Part shown: in pieces, positions 1-9,737 of the stretch
Layout: the number at the start of each line of letters is the position of its first letter
Numbering within the stretch: the stretch's first letter is position 1
NCBI GenBank assembly: GCA_956465555.1
Contig: OY101115.1
Span: forward strand, 4,626,120 to 4,690,119
From: Nitzschia sp. pyKryTriq1
Taxonomy: Eukaryota; Bacillariophyta; Bacillariophyceae; Bacillariales; Bacillariaceae
DNA: 64,000 nt
Reading direction: 5' to 3'
The notes under the pieces: generated by a model
What the model was told of the DNA's origin: nothing
Databases searched by the model: none
What the model saw: only the letters and a program-made list of their open reading frames with translations
Program-made: the position numbers and the translations under genes

Positions 1-398
1 CGAGATGCTCTTCGTTTTGACGCACGCCATTTTCTATTTTTCATTCTTTTTTTTTGCCAGAATCATCAATCAATCAATCAATCAATCAATCAGTATATAT
101 TACCTAGTAGAAGCAAGAAAATGATGGAGAATGCGAGGAAACGCCGATGATGCACATGTTGTTGTTAACCTAAAAAGCAAGACTAAACATCATCAAATCG
201 GAAGGCGTTCCGGGTGGTACGATACCCCGCCCGCCGGCTGAGACGATGCTCTCTCTTCGTTCTTTTGACACGCCATCTTCTCTTTTTTTCCATGTTTTTC
301 TTGAATGAGGAAACGCCGCCGATGCACCTGCTGTACACACAAAAACAAAGAATCATATCATCATCACCCACTCTTAGGCACAAAAGAAGGTAACCGCA
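1..398. repeat. Diverged duplicate blocks upstream of the first GH17 gene
   Basis: Two blocks, about 1-215 and 216-370, resemble each other and also the DNA upstream of the second GH17 gene at about 3055-3260. Shared landmarks are a 'gagatgctc/gagacgatgctc' stretch, a 'ttgacacgccat'-like word, 'gaggaaacgccgatgcac', and 'aaaaagcaagacta'. An (AATC)n run lies at about 66-92. The sequence shows three related blocks for two genes, so the leftmost may be the flank of a further copy outside the window, or a local promoter duplication. No coding is seen. Confidence 0.6.
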
Positions 399-1882
399 AT
401 GACATCCTCCTACTCTTCTTCTTTGTGGGTTGCAACAAGCAGTCTTCTACTGCTGACACCACTGTTGTTATCAATATTCCCTTCCGTCGTTGTTGTTCAA
501 GGAGTTCCGATCCATTTACATGGATTGAATTACAATACACGCAAAGGCCCGGACTGGGACTGGGACAAGTGCAAAAGTCGGACGGAAATCTTGACGGATT
601 TGACGCTGCTGTCGCGGATTACCAACCGCATTCGAATTTTGAGTCTGACGGATTGTGGACAAGCCGAATTGGTTTTGGATGTAGTGAAAGAGTTGGGAAT
701 GCAATTGTGGTTGGGAATGTGGGTAGCACCCGAAGAGTTTGTCTTTGAAGAAGAACGAGGCGAACTGATTGGATTGTTGGAACGAGGGCGGATTGATGAA
801 GATCACGTTTTGGGGATTTCAGTCGGGTCGGAAGCCATTTACAGAAATGATTCGACAGTCGATGAAATGATTGCCCATATGAATGATGGTGAGTGGGCGT
901 GGCTGAATGAATGAATGAATGAATGAATGAATGGATTCATCATTCATCATCCAACGATAGAACTGCGTCGTCGGGTGTTCACAGTTTACTCACACCATCA
1001 CTGTTAGTTTATGGCTTGCTGCGAGATGCTGGACTGGATATTCCAGTAACGATTGTCGATATTGCTCCCGAGTATGCGAAAAGTTCCAAACTTCGAAGTG
1101 CTGTCAATGTGACGATGACTAATACTTTTCCCTTTTGGGAAGCAATTCCAATCGATGGAGCGATTGATGATTTGGTTGAAGACTTGACTTGGCTGATGAG
1201 TCAACAAGAGTCCAGATCGAAACCATTTGTCTTGGGAGAAACTGGTTGGCCGGGTGGTGGATTCTTGCAAGGTGTTGGAGTGGCTGGGTCGGCAAATCAA
1301 AAGCAGTACTTTGTAGAGTCCTTTTGTACGATCGATGTCGAAAAGCAATGGTCGTACTACTGGTTCACGGGGATCGATAACGCCTGGCGACAAGAACAAG
1401 ATCCCGACAACACCATCGAAGGGACGTGGGGATTCATGTACGCCAACTTGACGCTGAAGCCTCATTTTCAAGATTTGGAGTTTCGATGTAGTGATGGCGT
1501 CACCTACAGTTTTGCCGAAATCGATTGGACGATTCCCCAATACACAGTTGCACCTACCGATTCGGATCCGACAATCGTTCCAACAGAGGAGACTTCTACT
1601 AGTGCTACTGTACGCACAGTGCAACCCACCAGCACCACCACGACTGCCGAGTCACCTTTCGTGGTCCCTCCTTCTTCTGCCCCTCCTACTAGCCCTCAAG
1701 AATTATCGGATGGTACTGCAAAGCCTACTACTATCGAAATCGTGTCTCGACCTTCCGCCGCACCCAATGGCCCAGCATCGTCAACAAGTAGCAGCAACAC
1801 CAGCACCAGCAGCAATTATGCTGGGTTATTCTGGCTCTGTTACTGGTCGATGCTGGTGGCGGGACTTGCTGGGAATCTGTAG
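399..1882 (+). CDS. Secreted GH17 beta-1,3-glucanase-like protein, copy 1
   Basis: Predicted exons are 399..888 and 1008..1882 (454 aa). The intron 889-1007 uses GTGAGT and a 'ctgttag' acceptor; this pair keeps phase and joins M-N-D to V-Y-G-L-L, giving a continuous GH17 barrel. Residues 1-35 form a signal peptide. Two catalytic-type glutamates are visible: 'SVGSEAIYR' (acid/base region) and 'LGETGWPGGG' (nucleophile region). Both motifs match the yeast Bgl2/Scw-like GH17 branch, whose members cleave or remodel beta-1,3-glucan in the wall or outside the cell. After the catalytic domain comes a Ser/Thr/Pro-rich linker and a hydrophobic end, suggesting a GPI anchor (inference). A (GAAT)n expansion lies inside the intron at about 905-933. 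The gene is a near-identical tandem partner of the one at 3438, but lacks that copy's Cys-rich module. The substrate is not proven; chrysolaminarin or callose-like glucan is plausible in a diatom. Confidence 0.85.
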
Positions 1883-2585
1883 GCTTCTTGAGCACATATG
1901 TATTGAATATATTCGACTAACAAAGAGGACTTTGAATTGCTATGTTTGGTCTACCGTTGCTAGCTAGAATGCTGATCTTTTTGTTGTTCACGGACCGCTT
2001 CCCGCTTGACGACTACCTGCATTCACCTTCTAACTACTAGTAGTAGTACAGTAATAGGAGTGTCGTCGTTAGATACTACTATTCTACGTGCTTCCTGGCA
2101 GCAGCCCAATCTTTTGTTGAATCATCGCGCAAGCGAGAGTGATGAAGGATGCAAGCTGGAAAGCACAGAAGAACGACTCTAGTAGTGGTAGGTTCCATAG
2201 TCTCTGTAAATGTGCTGCAGATTAGCGCTGGTGGATGACATCCCGTACGGGAGAAAAGAGTCCAACAAGTCAATCAGTGGACGGTCTGGCGTGGCTACCG
2301 GTAGTAGTACTGTAGTAGTAGGAAGAGAGATTAATTGCTCTCGACCAAAGGTAGTAACTAAAATTAGACAGTGTACTTTTCTGGCTGCTTTACGATATGC
2401 TAGTAGACTAGTAGAGTCACGAGGACTAGCTAGTACTAGTATGTTGTCTCCACCACCATTCTTCTTTATGAAGAGGAAGAGCAGGGGTCGTGCTAGTACT
2501 AGATCGTCCTTCTTGTTGCTTCTTGTACTACTCGTATTGGAACTTGCAACAACCACCAAAAGCTAGCTCGAGAACTAGCTACTAC

Positions 2586-2707
2586 TTGACCACAATGGGG
2601 CAAGCACCCCATTGAACCTTGAGCTTTGAGCGCGATATTACGTGTTGTTGACCACAATGGGGCAAGTACCCCATTGAACCTTTGCGCGCGATATTACGTG
2701 TTGTTGA
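2586..2707. repeat. 62-bp tandem repeat with perfect 8-bp hairpins
   Basis: Two copies in tandem start at 2586 and 2648. Each contains CAATGGGG, a 6-base loop, and CCCCATTG (2593-2614 and 2655-2676). The arms are identical in both copies while the loop differs by one base (caagca against caagta). Each copy continues into 'gcgcgatattacgtgttg'. The block lies between the duplicated GH17 genes and has no counterpart after the second gene. Confidence 0.75.
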
Positions 2708-2752
2708 TCGGGGGATACAGGCACGGTTACTTATGTTCATACGTAATAGAGG

Positions 2753-2818
2753 ATAGTTCAAACCAAAGGTATGAGCATACGTAAAAATTTGACGGCCATA
2801 GTTCAAACCAAAGGTATG
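2753..2818. repeat. Pair of 21-bp direct repeats
   Basis: The word 'atagttcaaaccaaaggtat' followed by g occurs at 2753-2773 and again at 2798-2818, separated by 24 bases. It lies just downstream of the hairpin repeats. No function is visible. Confidence 0.7.
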
Positions 2819-3437
2819 TATAAATATATAAAAATCATAGACATGACAACCACGCGCACATATCCCAATAAAGAGATACTCTCTCTCTACCTACCGGTAG
2901 TAGAGGCGTACGGTAGTAGTAGAGTAGTACCAAAATACCCTGCACTGGGACTTGCAACTCCGACTATTTTTTGAAGGTATTCATTACAGTAATTATTCAT
3001 TCCTGACGACCTACACGAATGAAATGAGCCTGCCGGCCTCCATGGGTCCATGTGCAAAGGTCGGAAGGCGCACCCCGCCGGCCGAGATCTCGCTTCATTT
3101 TGACACGACATCGTCTCTTCTTCTTCTTCTCTTTTACCGCGGAGCTTGAATCATCATCGCATAGACTCAAGAATGAGACTGCGATGTGAGAGAATCAGGA
3201 AACGCCGATGCACATGCTGCTGCTGTTCACATAAAAAGCAAGACTAACATCATCGCCCACTCCCACTGCTCGTTGCACAATAAGTGCGGTTGTCTCGGAC
3301 GATCCTTCAAGCTTCCGCCGACTCTCTGTGTGTGCATTCCATTTCCAGCAGCGTCCTCCATCAACAAGAAGAACATCGCTCCGAAGAAGCGCCCCTCGAC
3401 CAAGAGCAGAAGACGAAGAACTATTAGCCCAACCACC

Positions 3438-5180
3438 ATGCGTTCTTTCCACTCCTCCTGGATTGCCCCCACTCTTCTACTGGTGCAACTGGTATTGCTG
3501 TTGTTACCTTCCGTCGTTGTTGTTCAAGGAGTTCCGATTCATTTGCATGGATTGAATTACAATACACGCAAAGGCCCGGACTGGGACTGGGACAAGTGCA
3601 AAAGTCGGACGGAAATCTTGACGGATTTGACGCTGCTGTCGCGGATTACCAACCGCATTCGAATTTTGAGTCTGACGGATTGTGGACAAGCCGAATTGGT
3701 TTTGGATGTAGTGAAAGAGTTGGGAATGCAATTGTGGTTGGGAATGTGGGTAGCACCCGAAGAGTTTGTCTTTGAAGAAGAACGAGGCGAACTGATTGGA
3801 TTGTTGGAACGAGGGCGGATTGATGAAGATCACGTTTTGGGGATTTCAGTCGGGTCGGAAGCCATTTACAGAAATGATTCGACAGTCGATGAAATGATTG
3901 CTCATATGAATGATGGTGAGTGGGCGTGGCTGAACGAATGAATGAATGCTTCATCATCCATCGATAGAACTGCGTCGTCGGGTGTTCACAGTTTACTCAC
4001 ACCATCAATGTTAGTTTATGGCTTGCTGCGAGATGCTGGACTGGATATTCCAGTAACGATTGTCGATATTGCTCCCGAGTATGCGAAAAGTTCCAAACTT
4101 CGAAGTGCTGTCAATGTGACGATGACTAATACTTTTCCCTTTTGGGAAGCAATTCCAATCGATGAAGCGATTGATGATTTGGTTGAAGACTTGACTTGGC
4201 TGATGAGTCAACAAGAGTCCAGATCGAAACCATTTGTCTTGGGAGAAACTGGTTGGCCGGGTGGTGGGTTCTTGCAAGGTGTTGGAGTGGCTGGGTCGGC
4301 AAATCAAAAGCAGTACTTTGTAGAGACCTTTTGTACGATCGATGTCGAAAAGCAATGGTCGTACTACTGGTTTACGGGAATCGACAACGCCTGGCGACAA
4401 GAACAAGATCCCGACAACACCATCGAAGGGACTTGGGGATTCATGTACGCCAACTTGACGCTGAAGCCTCATTTTCAAGATTTGGAGTTTCGATGTAGTG
4501 ATGGCGTCACCTACAGTTTTGCCGAAATCGATTGGACGATTCCCCAGTACACACCTGCACCATCCGCGTTGGATCCGGCAAGCTGTCAAGCGCACAGCGG
4601 ATGTTCGGGATTATTCGGGACGTGCTGTCCCGGTAGTAATGGATTGTTTCTCAACTGTTGCGACCCTTCGGTAACTTCTCCACCCGCTGCATCACCAGCG
4701 GCGCCTGCGACGACGGCGAAACCTACAACAAGGGCTCCGGTAATATCTCCTCTGCCCACGACTTTGATTCCCCAAGAATCATTATCCCCGGGTGGATCAA
4801 CGACTACGGAAAGTCCCACCAAGCGACCAACCACTCAACCACCTACCAAGAAACCGACTATGTCTCCAACAACGAGTACTCCGACGCTGAATCCAACCAT
4901 GGACGATACCACGATCGTTCCTGAAGACGACGAATCGTCTGCTCCTACTGGTGGACCCACGTCACAGCCCACCACGGTGGAGTCACCATCCATGGTCCCT
5001 TCTTCTACTCCTAGTCAATTGGCGGATCGTACTCCAAAGCCGACTATCGAAATCGTGTTTCGACCATCCGCACCACCAACAAGAAGTAGCAGTAGCAGTA
5101 GAACCAGGAACAACAACCACAACAGCTTCTTCTCGCTGATGTCCTGGTCGATGCTTGCGGGACTTGCTTGGAATTTTTGA
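3438..5180 (+). CDS. Secreted GH17 beta-1,3-glucanase-like protein, copy 2, with Cys-rich module
   Basis: Predicted exons are 3438..3915 and 4015..5180 (547 aa), with the same splice logic as copy 1 (GTGAGT at 3916, acceptor ending at 4014). Signal peptide, 'SVGSEAIYR' and 'LGETGWPGGG' are present. The catalytic domain is nearly identical to copy 1 from 'SVVVVQGVP' onward, whereas the signal peptides before that point are different. After the barrel there is a short Cys-rich module at about 4570-4670 containing C-x6-C and two CC pairs ('GTCCPGS', 'LNCCD'), then a longer Thr/Pro linker with TKRPTTQPPTKKPT-type repeats and a hydrophobic tail suggesting a GPI anchor. The Cys module could bind glucan (inference). 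Copy 1 has no such module, so it was either gained here or lost there. Confidence 0.87.
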
Positions 5181-6004
5181 GCTTCTTGTTGTTCTTGAGC
5201 ACATATATGATAGTCTACTACTATTACGACTATTACTTCGACCAAGAAGAGTTTTGCATTACTACTATATGTACTATATGTAGTCTACCAGTACTAGAAT
5301 GTTACTTTGTTGTTTTTCGCGTTCTTGCTTGACTGCTGCGTTCGCTCTATAACTACTGTACCCGTTGCCGATAGTAGTGCAATAGGAGTATTAGATGATA
5401 GTAGAGTCCCTGCTCCTGGCGCCTGGTAGATCGTCCTTGCAACCAAAAGTTAGCTCTACAGTAGTGTACATAGAGTATGCTGTACTACTACTATTATTTG
5501 CTTATCCGTATCCAGTACTATACTGCATCGGTCTAGAGTGGCAGAACAGAAGAACGTAGTACTAGCTGCTAATAATAGTAGAAGCACATCGTACGAATGT
5601 ACCACTTTGTGTAGTACCTGTTACAAAGCACTAGTATAGTTATAGTGCAGTAGCGCTCAGGATAGTATAGGAGAGGAGTTTTCTTCTATTTCTATTAGTA
5701 GAGTAGCCGAGCTCATCGATGCATATCCGTATCTATCTATCTACCAGTATAGCTACGTAGTAATGTGTGTGTGTGTGTGTTGAAGATTGATTGATTGTCT
5801 TGGAAAGAGTTCATCTACTACGGTATCACTACTTTTCTATTAGTGGGTTCTTGTAGAGTACTCCTCGTCGTCTTCCATCATCCAACATCCATCATTCATC
5901 GATTTCGATGAATCATCAAATAATAACGATAGTGAAGCAATCTCATCTAAAACACAGACAGTATGATTGATGCATGCATGCATGCATGCATCTATGTCTT
6001 GGTT
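5181..6004. other. Intergenic DNA, no gene seen
   Basis: The first 300 bases are the diverged 3' duplicate flank of the GH17 unit. The rest holds CTAGTAG-like words, a (TG)n run at about 5764-5780 and a (GCAT)n run at about 5971-5991. No ORF with convincing protein character is present. Confidence 0.6.
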
Positions 6005-6445
6005 TTACATTCCATTCTTGCGTTGGATCCAGGCAGCCACATGGGTTCCCCACGCCAAGGGTCCTCCAAAGCTTCCAGCGACATAGTACCACTTGACCCA
6101 CGATCCGCTGGCCAAGGCACCAGGTTCTTGTTGAAGGACAAAGGATTGTCCACACGAGTAGGCGCAAACCCCCAAGAAGACCAAGGAAACCATACCCAAC
6201 ATACCCGATGGCATCTTGGACATGAGGGGTCCCAAGACCTTGGAAGGAGGGTATTCCCCCTCCCAGTAAGTGTCTTCTCCGGCATTCAAGGCAAAGAAAG
6301 ATTGTTGTTCAGCAGCAGCAGCAGCAGAGGCAGCTTTGGGCATGAATGCGACGGGAGTGGTAGCCGAACGCATCTGGGACGAAGGAGCAAAGGCCGAGCA
6401 GGCGGCAACAATCAAAGAAAGAACGACGAAACTAAGCTTGGCCAT
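6005..6445 (-). CDS. Plastid-targeted small two-helix membrane protein, function unknown
   Basis: This single-exon ORF of 146 aa begins with a signal-peptide-like stretch and a motif C-S-A-F-A-P-S at residues 16-22. That is the ASAFAP-type signature at the signal/transit junction by which diatoms send nuclear-encoded proteins into the complex plastid. After an Ala-rich transit region, the mature part has 'DTYWEGEYPPS' and two hydrophobic segments, around 'MVSLVFLGVCAYSCG' and 'WYYVAGSFGGPLAWG', ending in a basic 'IQRKNGM'. Size and layout suit a small thylakoid or envelope subunit, for example of a photosystem or antenna complex, but I do not recognise the family. The gene is transcribed away from the CRAL-TRIO gene at 7727, so the two share an upstream region with two ATGACGTCAT palindromes. 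Confidence 0.75.
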   Translation of the reverse strand: MAKLSFVVLSLIVAACSAFAPSSQMRSATTPVAFMPKAASAAAAAEQQSFFALNAGEDTYWEGEYPPSKVLGPLMSKMPSGMLGMVSLVFLGVCAYSCGQSFVLQQEPGALASGSWVKWYYVAGSFGGPLAWGTHVAAWIQRKNGM

Positions 6446-7726
6446 TTTGATGGAATTGGATGTCGAAAAGAAGATAAAAGCTGATGCGGAAAGTCAAGGA
6501 AGGTCAAGGAAAGTAAAGTAAAGCAAAATCATGAACGAGTCAAGGGAAGAAGGAATGAGAAGCATCCAGTGAGAAACTCGTCAAGGTGAAAACTGCACAA
6601 TTCAATGGCATTGTATCAGAGCCATGCATGAACCAATCATCACGACGCTCCATTCTCTCATCTTCTTTCTCTTTGCGAACAAGAAACCTCCCACAACACA
6701 CCAACCGACCAGCAGGCGCCTCTCCGCTCGACCGATCCATTGCTTCGTCTCCATCGACAGCCACCACCATCCCATGGTCAACAACATCCATCATCACGCA
6801 CCTTGCTTGCAGACAAAAAGTAGGCGGCGCAACATAACAACCGAAGAGCAACAGCAGAGAGCGAGGAGCAGCAAGCGCACCATCGCCATCAAGCATGCAT
6901 GATGCCGCAAAAACGCCGCGAAAAACAGCAGCGACGAACGTGAGCAGGCAAAGGATCCTCCCGCACGCGTCGTTGAAGCCGAAGGATCGCGAGGATTTTG
7001 GTCATGACGTCATTTGGATCATGGCGCGGCGGTGCGCGACGGGGGCGTGCGGTGGTCCCTCCTCTCGGACACTCCCACAGCAACGTCCGACAAGCAATCG
7101 AAAATTGAAAATCGATCCGCTGGATCGACTTGCGGCGAGCATGCAAGACGAAATCATAATTAACGAATCTACATTCCTGTAGATTCGAATTGCTATTGGT
7201 CCCAGTCGAGGTCATTGAATCATGACGTCATATAAGAAACGATTTCGTTTACCGAGTACTTGATGAATTAGAAATTCGGTCCAATGTCTAAAGATTATTG
7301 AAATGTTACCAATAATTGGATTTTATCGAATATTTAGCGGTATTGACGAGGACCCCACGAATAATGCCGATAGGATTGAACAACACCACATCAGTCATCC
7401 GGAGGCCAGCATGCATGCTCGATCGGCGCGGGCGGGAGCGTCATCCTCTCTTTTTCGTGAGAAAAACGCACCGATGCGATGCTGCGGCGGGCGGAGGAGA
7501 TGTGAGGAGAAAAGAGGCGAAACAAGAGACGAGGCACGTTGTAGTTGGACGTTGGTTGATGACCGAAACAATAAAGCTGTAGCTACGGCACTGTATTGAC
7601 TGCTGGTACCATTACACTCTTAGAGATAGAATTGAATATCGAGCACCCCCCCCTCCTACAGCACTGTAGTATTTTATTATCCAAGAATCCTCATCAAGAA
7701 TCATCATCAACCAGCATATCAAGATC
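6446..7726. other. Shared upstream region between divergent genes
   Basis: About 1.3 kb lies between the start codons at 6445 (minus strand) and 7727 (plus strand). Several short ORFs on both strands look like chance readings with no conserved motif. The notable content is the pair of ATGACGTCAT sites described separately, an AT-rich stretch at about 7140-7330, and a C-tract at about 7647. Confidence 0.5.
7004..7231. promoter_or_regulatory. Two perfect ATGACGTCAT (CRE/bZIP-type) palindromes
   Basis: ATGACGTCAT occurs at 7004-7013 and again at 7222-7231, the second running straight into 'ATAAG'. TGACGT/ACGTCA elements are the known CO2-cAMP-responsive elements of the Phaeodactylum carbonic anhydrase promoter and a general bZIP target (established knowledge). 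Two perfect 10-mers 218 bp apart between divergent genes suggest bZIP control of one or both neighbours, one of which encodes a plastid protein (inference). Confidence 0.5.
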
Positions 7727-9560
7727 ATGACTGACTCCGCCGCCTCTCTTCCCGAAACTTGGAGCGCCGAACGGCTGATGGGCAAGCAAGTGTCCTTCAA
7801 GGGACTTCCTCCAGCAGAAGGTGAAAACGGTGCTGCAGCAGCATCAGCATCCGCTTCAAAACCACTCGAGCCCCCTGCCTCTCCTCGAAAGCGAAAGGGC
7901 AAGGTCGAGATCGGCAAAATCGATCCGATGCTTTGGGGTCGGCCCGGTCATTTGTCGGAAGAAGAGTGTGAAATCTTTGTAAGTGCTAATATATTTGTGT
8001 GGTATCGAGAACGAACGAATGAATGATGATGCGTGGGTCGATCGCCGTTCGAGTTGTCTTCTCCAAATGTGATGGCGGAAGTCTAGCATTTGTGCAGGAG
8101 AGTCCCCTGCTTTTTTGCTCATTTTATGTTACTTTTCTCTCTCTATCTCCTTCCATCTCCTCCATCTCTATCCATTCCACGTTCCATTCCCTTCCTTATT
8201 ATCGTTCTTGATATTGCGTACTTACTCCGAATCCTACCCTACAGTTCAAATTCAAGGCGGAGATGGAAAAACGCAGCAAAGACTTTCGGGATACCGTGTA
8301 TTGCTTTGGAGAAGAAGAGGGAGAGGCCTTTGCTCTCTGCCGCTGGCTCCGGGCTCGAAAGTTTGACTATGCCGAGGTGATTAAGATGGTGGAAGAGGCG
8401 ACGGAAGCAAGAGCCGAAGCCAAGTCTCTCGACTTTTATACCGACCCAAAGCTGGCCCTCGGCTGTGACATGTCCGTCTACTTTGCCCAGTACCCGCAAG
8501 TCTATAGCGGTATGGCCAAGAACGGATGCCCACTCTTCATTTCCAAGCCGGGAGTTTTGAATGTGGACGCCGTCGAGTGTATCACCACTCTCCTTGGTAT
8601 TGTCAAGTTCCACTGGCACATCATGATGCATGACTTTGGGGGACGACTTCGAGCACAAAAGGCCAAGGACCCTCATTTCAAACGATTCGAGTGTTTTTGC
8701 GTTCTGGACCTGGAACACTTGACAATGGGACAACTCAACTCCAAGACATTGGCGATCATCAAGGAACAGTCAGCCATCGACTCGCTTTGCTTCCCAGAAA
8801 CCATGAACAAAATGGTCATTATCAATGGACCGCGCTTTTTCGGGGCCACCTGGTCGCTCATCAAGGGTTGGTTGGATCCACGAACAGCCGGAAAGATTGA
8901 AGTCATCTCTGCCAAGAAGGCTTGGACCAAGAAACTACTGGAGTTTGTAGATGAGGATGTACTTCCTTCGGATTATGGGGGTAAGGGACCCGATACGCAA
9001 AAGACAATCGACAAGGAAAACTTTTCGGGCAAAATGAAGAAATTGCATACAGAAGTCATGTACCTTCGGTGAGTAGTCAGTACCACTACAGTACAGTACG
9101 GTACGGTACACTACGATACGGTACTTTGTATACGAGTGCGAGTACAGTATGATTGTTGTGTGGCCTTGGTGATTGGAATACACTATGGATCATGATATCG
9201 AATGCTGTTCTAACGCATCGCTCGTCTTTTATTATTTCTTGCGCTCGTCATTGTAGTGGCCACCATTCCTGCACGTACGAGGTTGCCGCTGGCGAAGAAC
9301 TTGCCGTCACCATTTTCACACGATCCACAGCGGGTGCCAAATTTACCCTCACGGACGCCAATCATGCCAAGGCACCATGGGTGGAGAATTTCGAGGTGAA
9401 ACACGATGGTACTGATGATATGAATGAGACTCCCTCGCACATGCTCATTACGAAGGAACATATTATTGGACCAGCCAGCGTCAAAGTCAAGGCGGATTCT
9501 AATGCGGGACGATGGTCGACACACAACTTCTTGATCGCCTTTTCAGTCTACAATCCGTAA
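7727..9560 (+). CDS. CRAL-TRIO (Sec14-like) protein with C-terminal GOLD-type domain
   Basis: Predicted exons are 7727..7978, 8245..9068 and 9257..9560 (459 aa). Both introns are GT-AG and the phases join correctly (phase 0, then 2). The N-terminus is Ala/Pro-rich and basic; 'EGEAFALCRWLRARKFDY' is typical of the CRAL-TRIO N-terminal helices; the central lipid-binding fold runs about residues 130-350 with 'PLFISKPG', 'INGPRFFGATWSLIKGWLD' and 'LPSDYGGKG'. The last exon reads 'SCTYEVAAGEELAVTIFTR' and 'RWSTHNFLIAFSVYNP', which fits a beta-sandwich GOLD-like domain as in patellins and SEC14L proteins. The family moves or presents phosphoinositides and other hydrophobic ligands at Golgi or endosomal membranes. 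A 5'-truncated duplicate lies at 13273-14507. Confidence 0.9.
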
Positions 9561-9737
9561 ACGGAAACGCATGACCGGTGTCATCGAAACGGGAAACTCT
9601 AATTATTATAAAAGAAAGATCGAGGTAAATTTAGATATTCTTAGGACGTCGTAGCTGTGTTCCAGCCAACCCGCTACTGGGCCCCAATCGGTCGATCACC
9701 TCGAAACGCCGCCATTACGGAGGTGGTACAGTCAAGT

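Larger units (their letters stand above)
1883..3437. other. Intergenic DNA between the two GH17 genes
   Basis: No gene is supported. The part just after the stop (1883-2570) resembles the 3' flank of the second copy (5181-5470): both keep 'gcttcttg..gagcacatat', 'tctaccgttgctag/tctaccagtactag', and 'ctcctggc' landmarks. The middle carries the hairpin repeats listed separately, and 3055-3437 is the promoter block related to 1-370. CTAGTAG-type words are abundant. Confidence 0.6.

Noticed and set aside
305-806. ORFs overlapping the first GH17 gene in other frames and strand
   Set aside because: The same shadows recur over the second copy, and none has motifs; they are by-products of the GH17 coding sequence.
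889-960. Intron of the first GH17 gene ending at 'gatag' (960), or the in-frame ORF start at 923
   Set aside because: With the GTGAGT donor this acceptor puts exon 2 out of frame. The acceptor at 1007 keeps frame in both copies and gives a continuous GH17 sequence; the Met at 923 lies inside the intron.
2586-2707. CRISPR-like array from the two hairpin units
   Set aside because: There are only two units, in tandem and without unique spacers, in a eukaryotic nuclear context.
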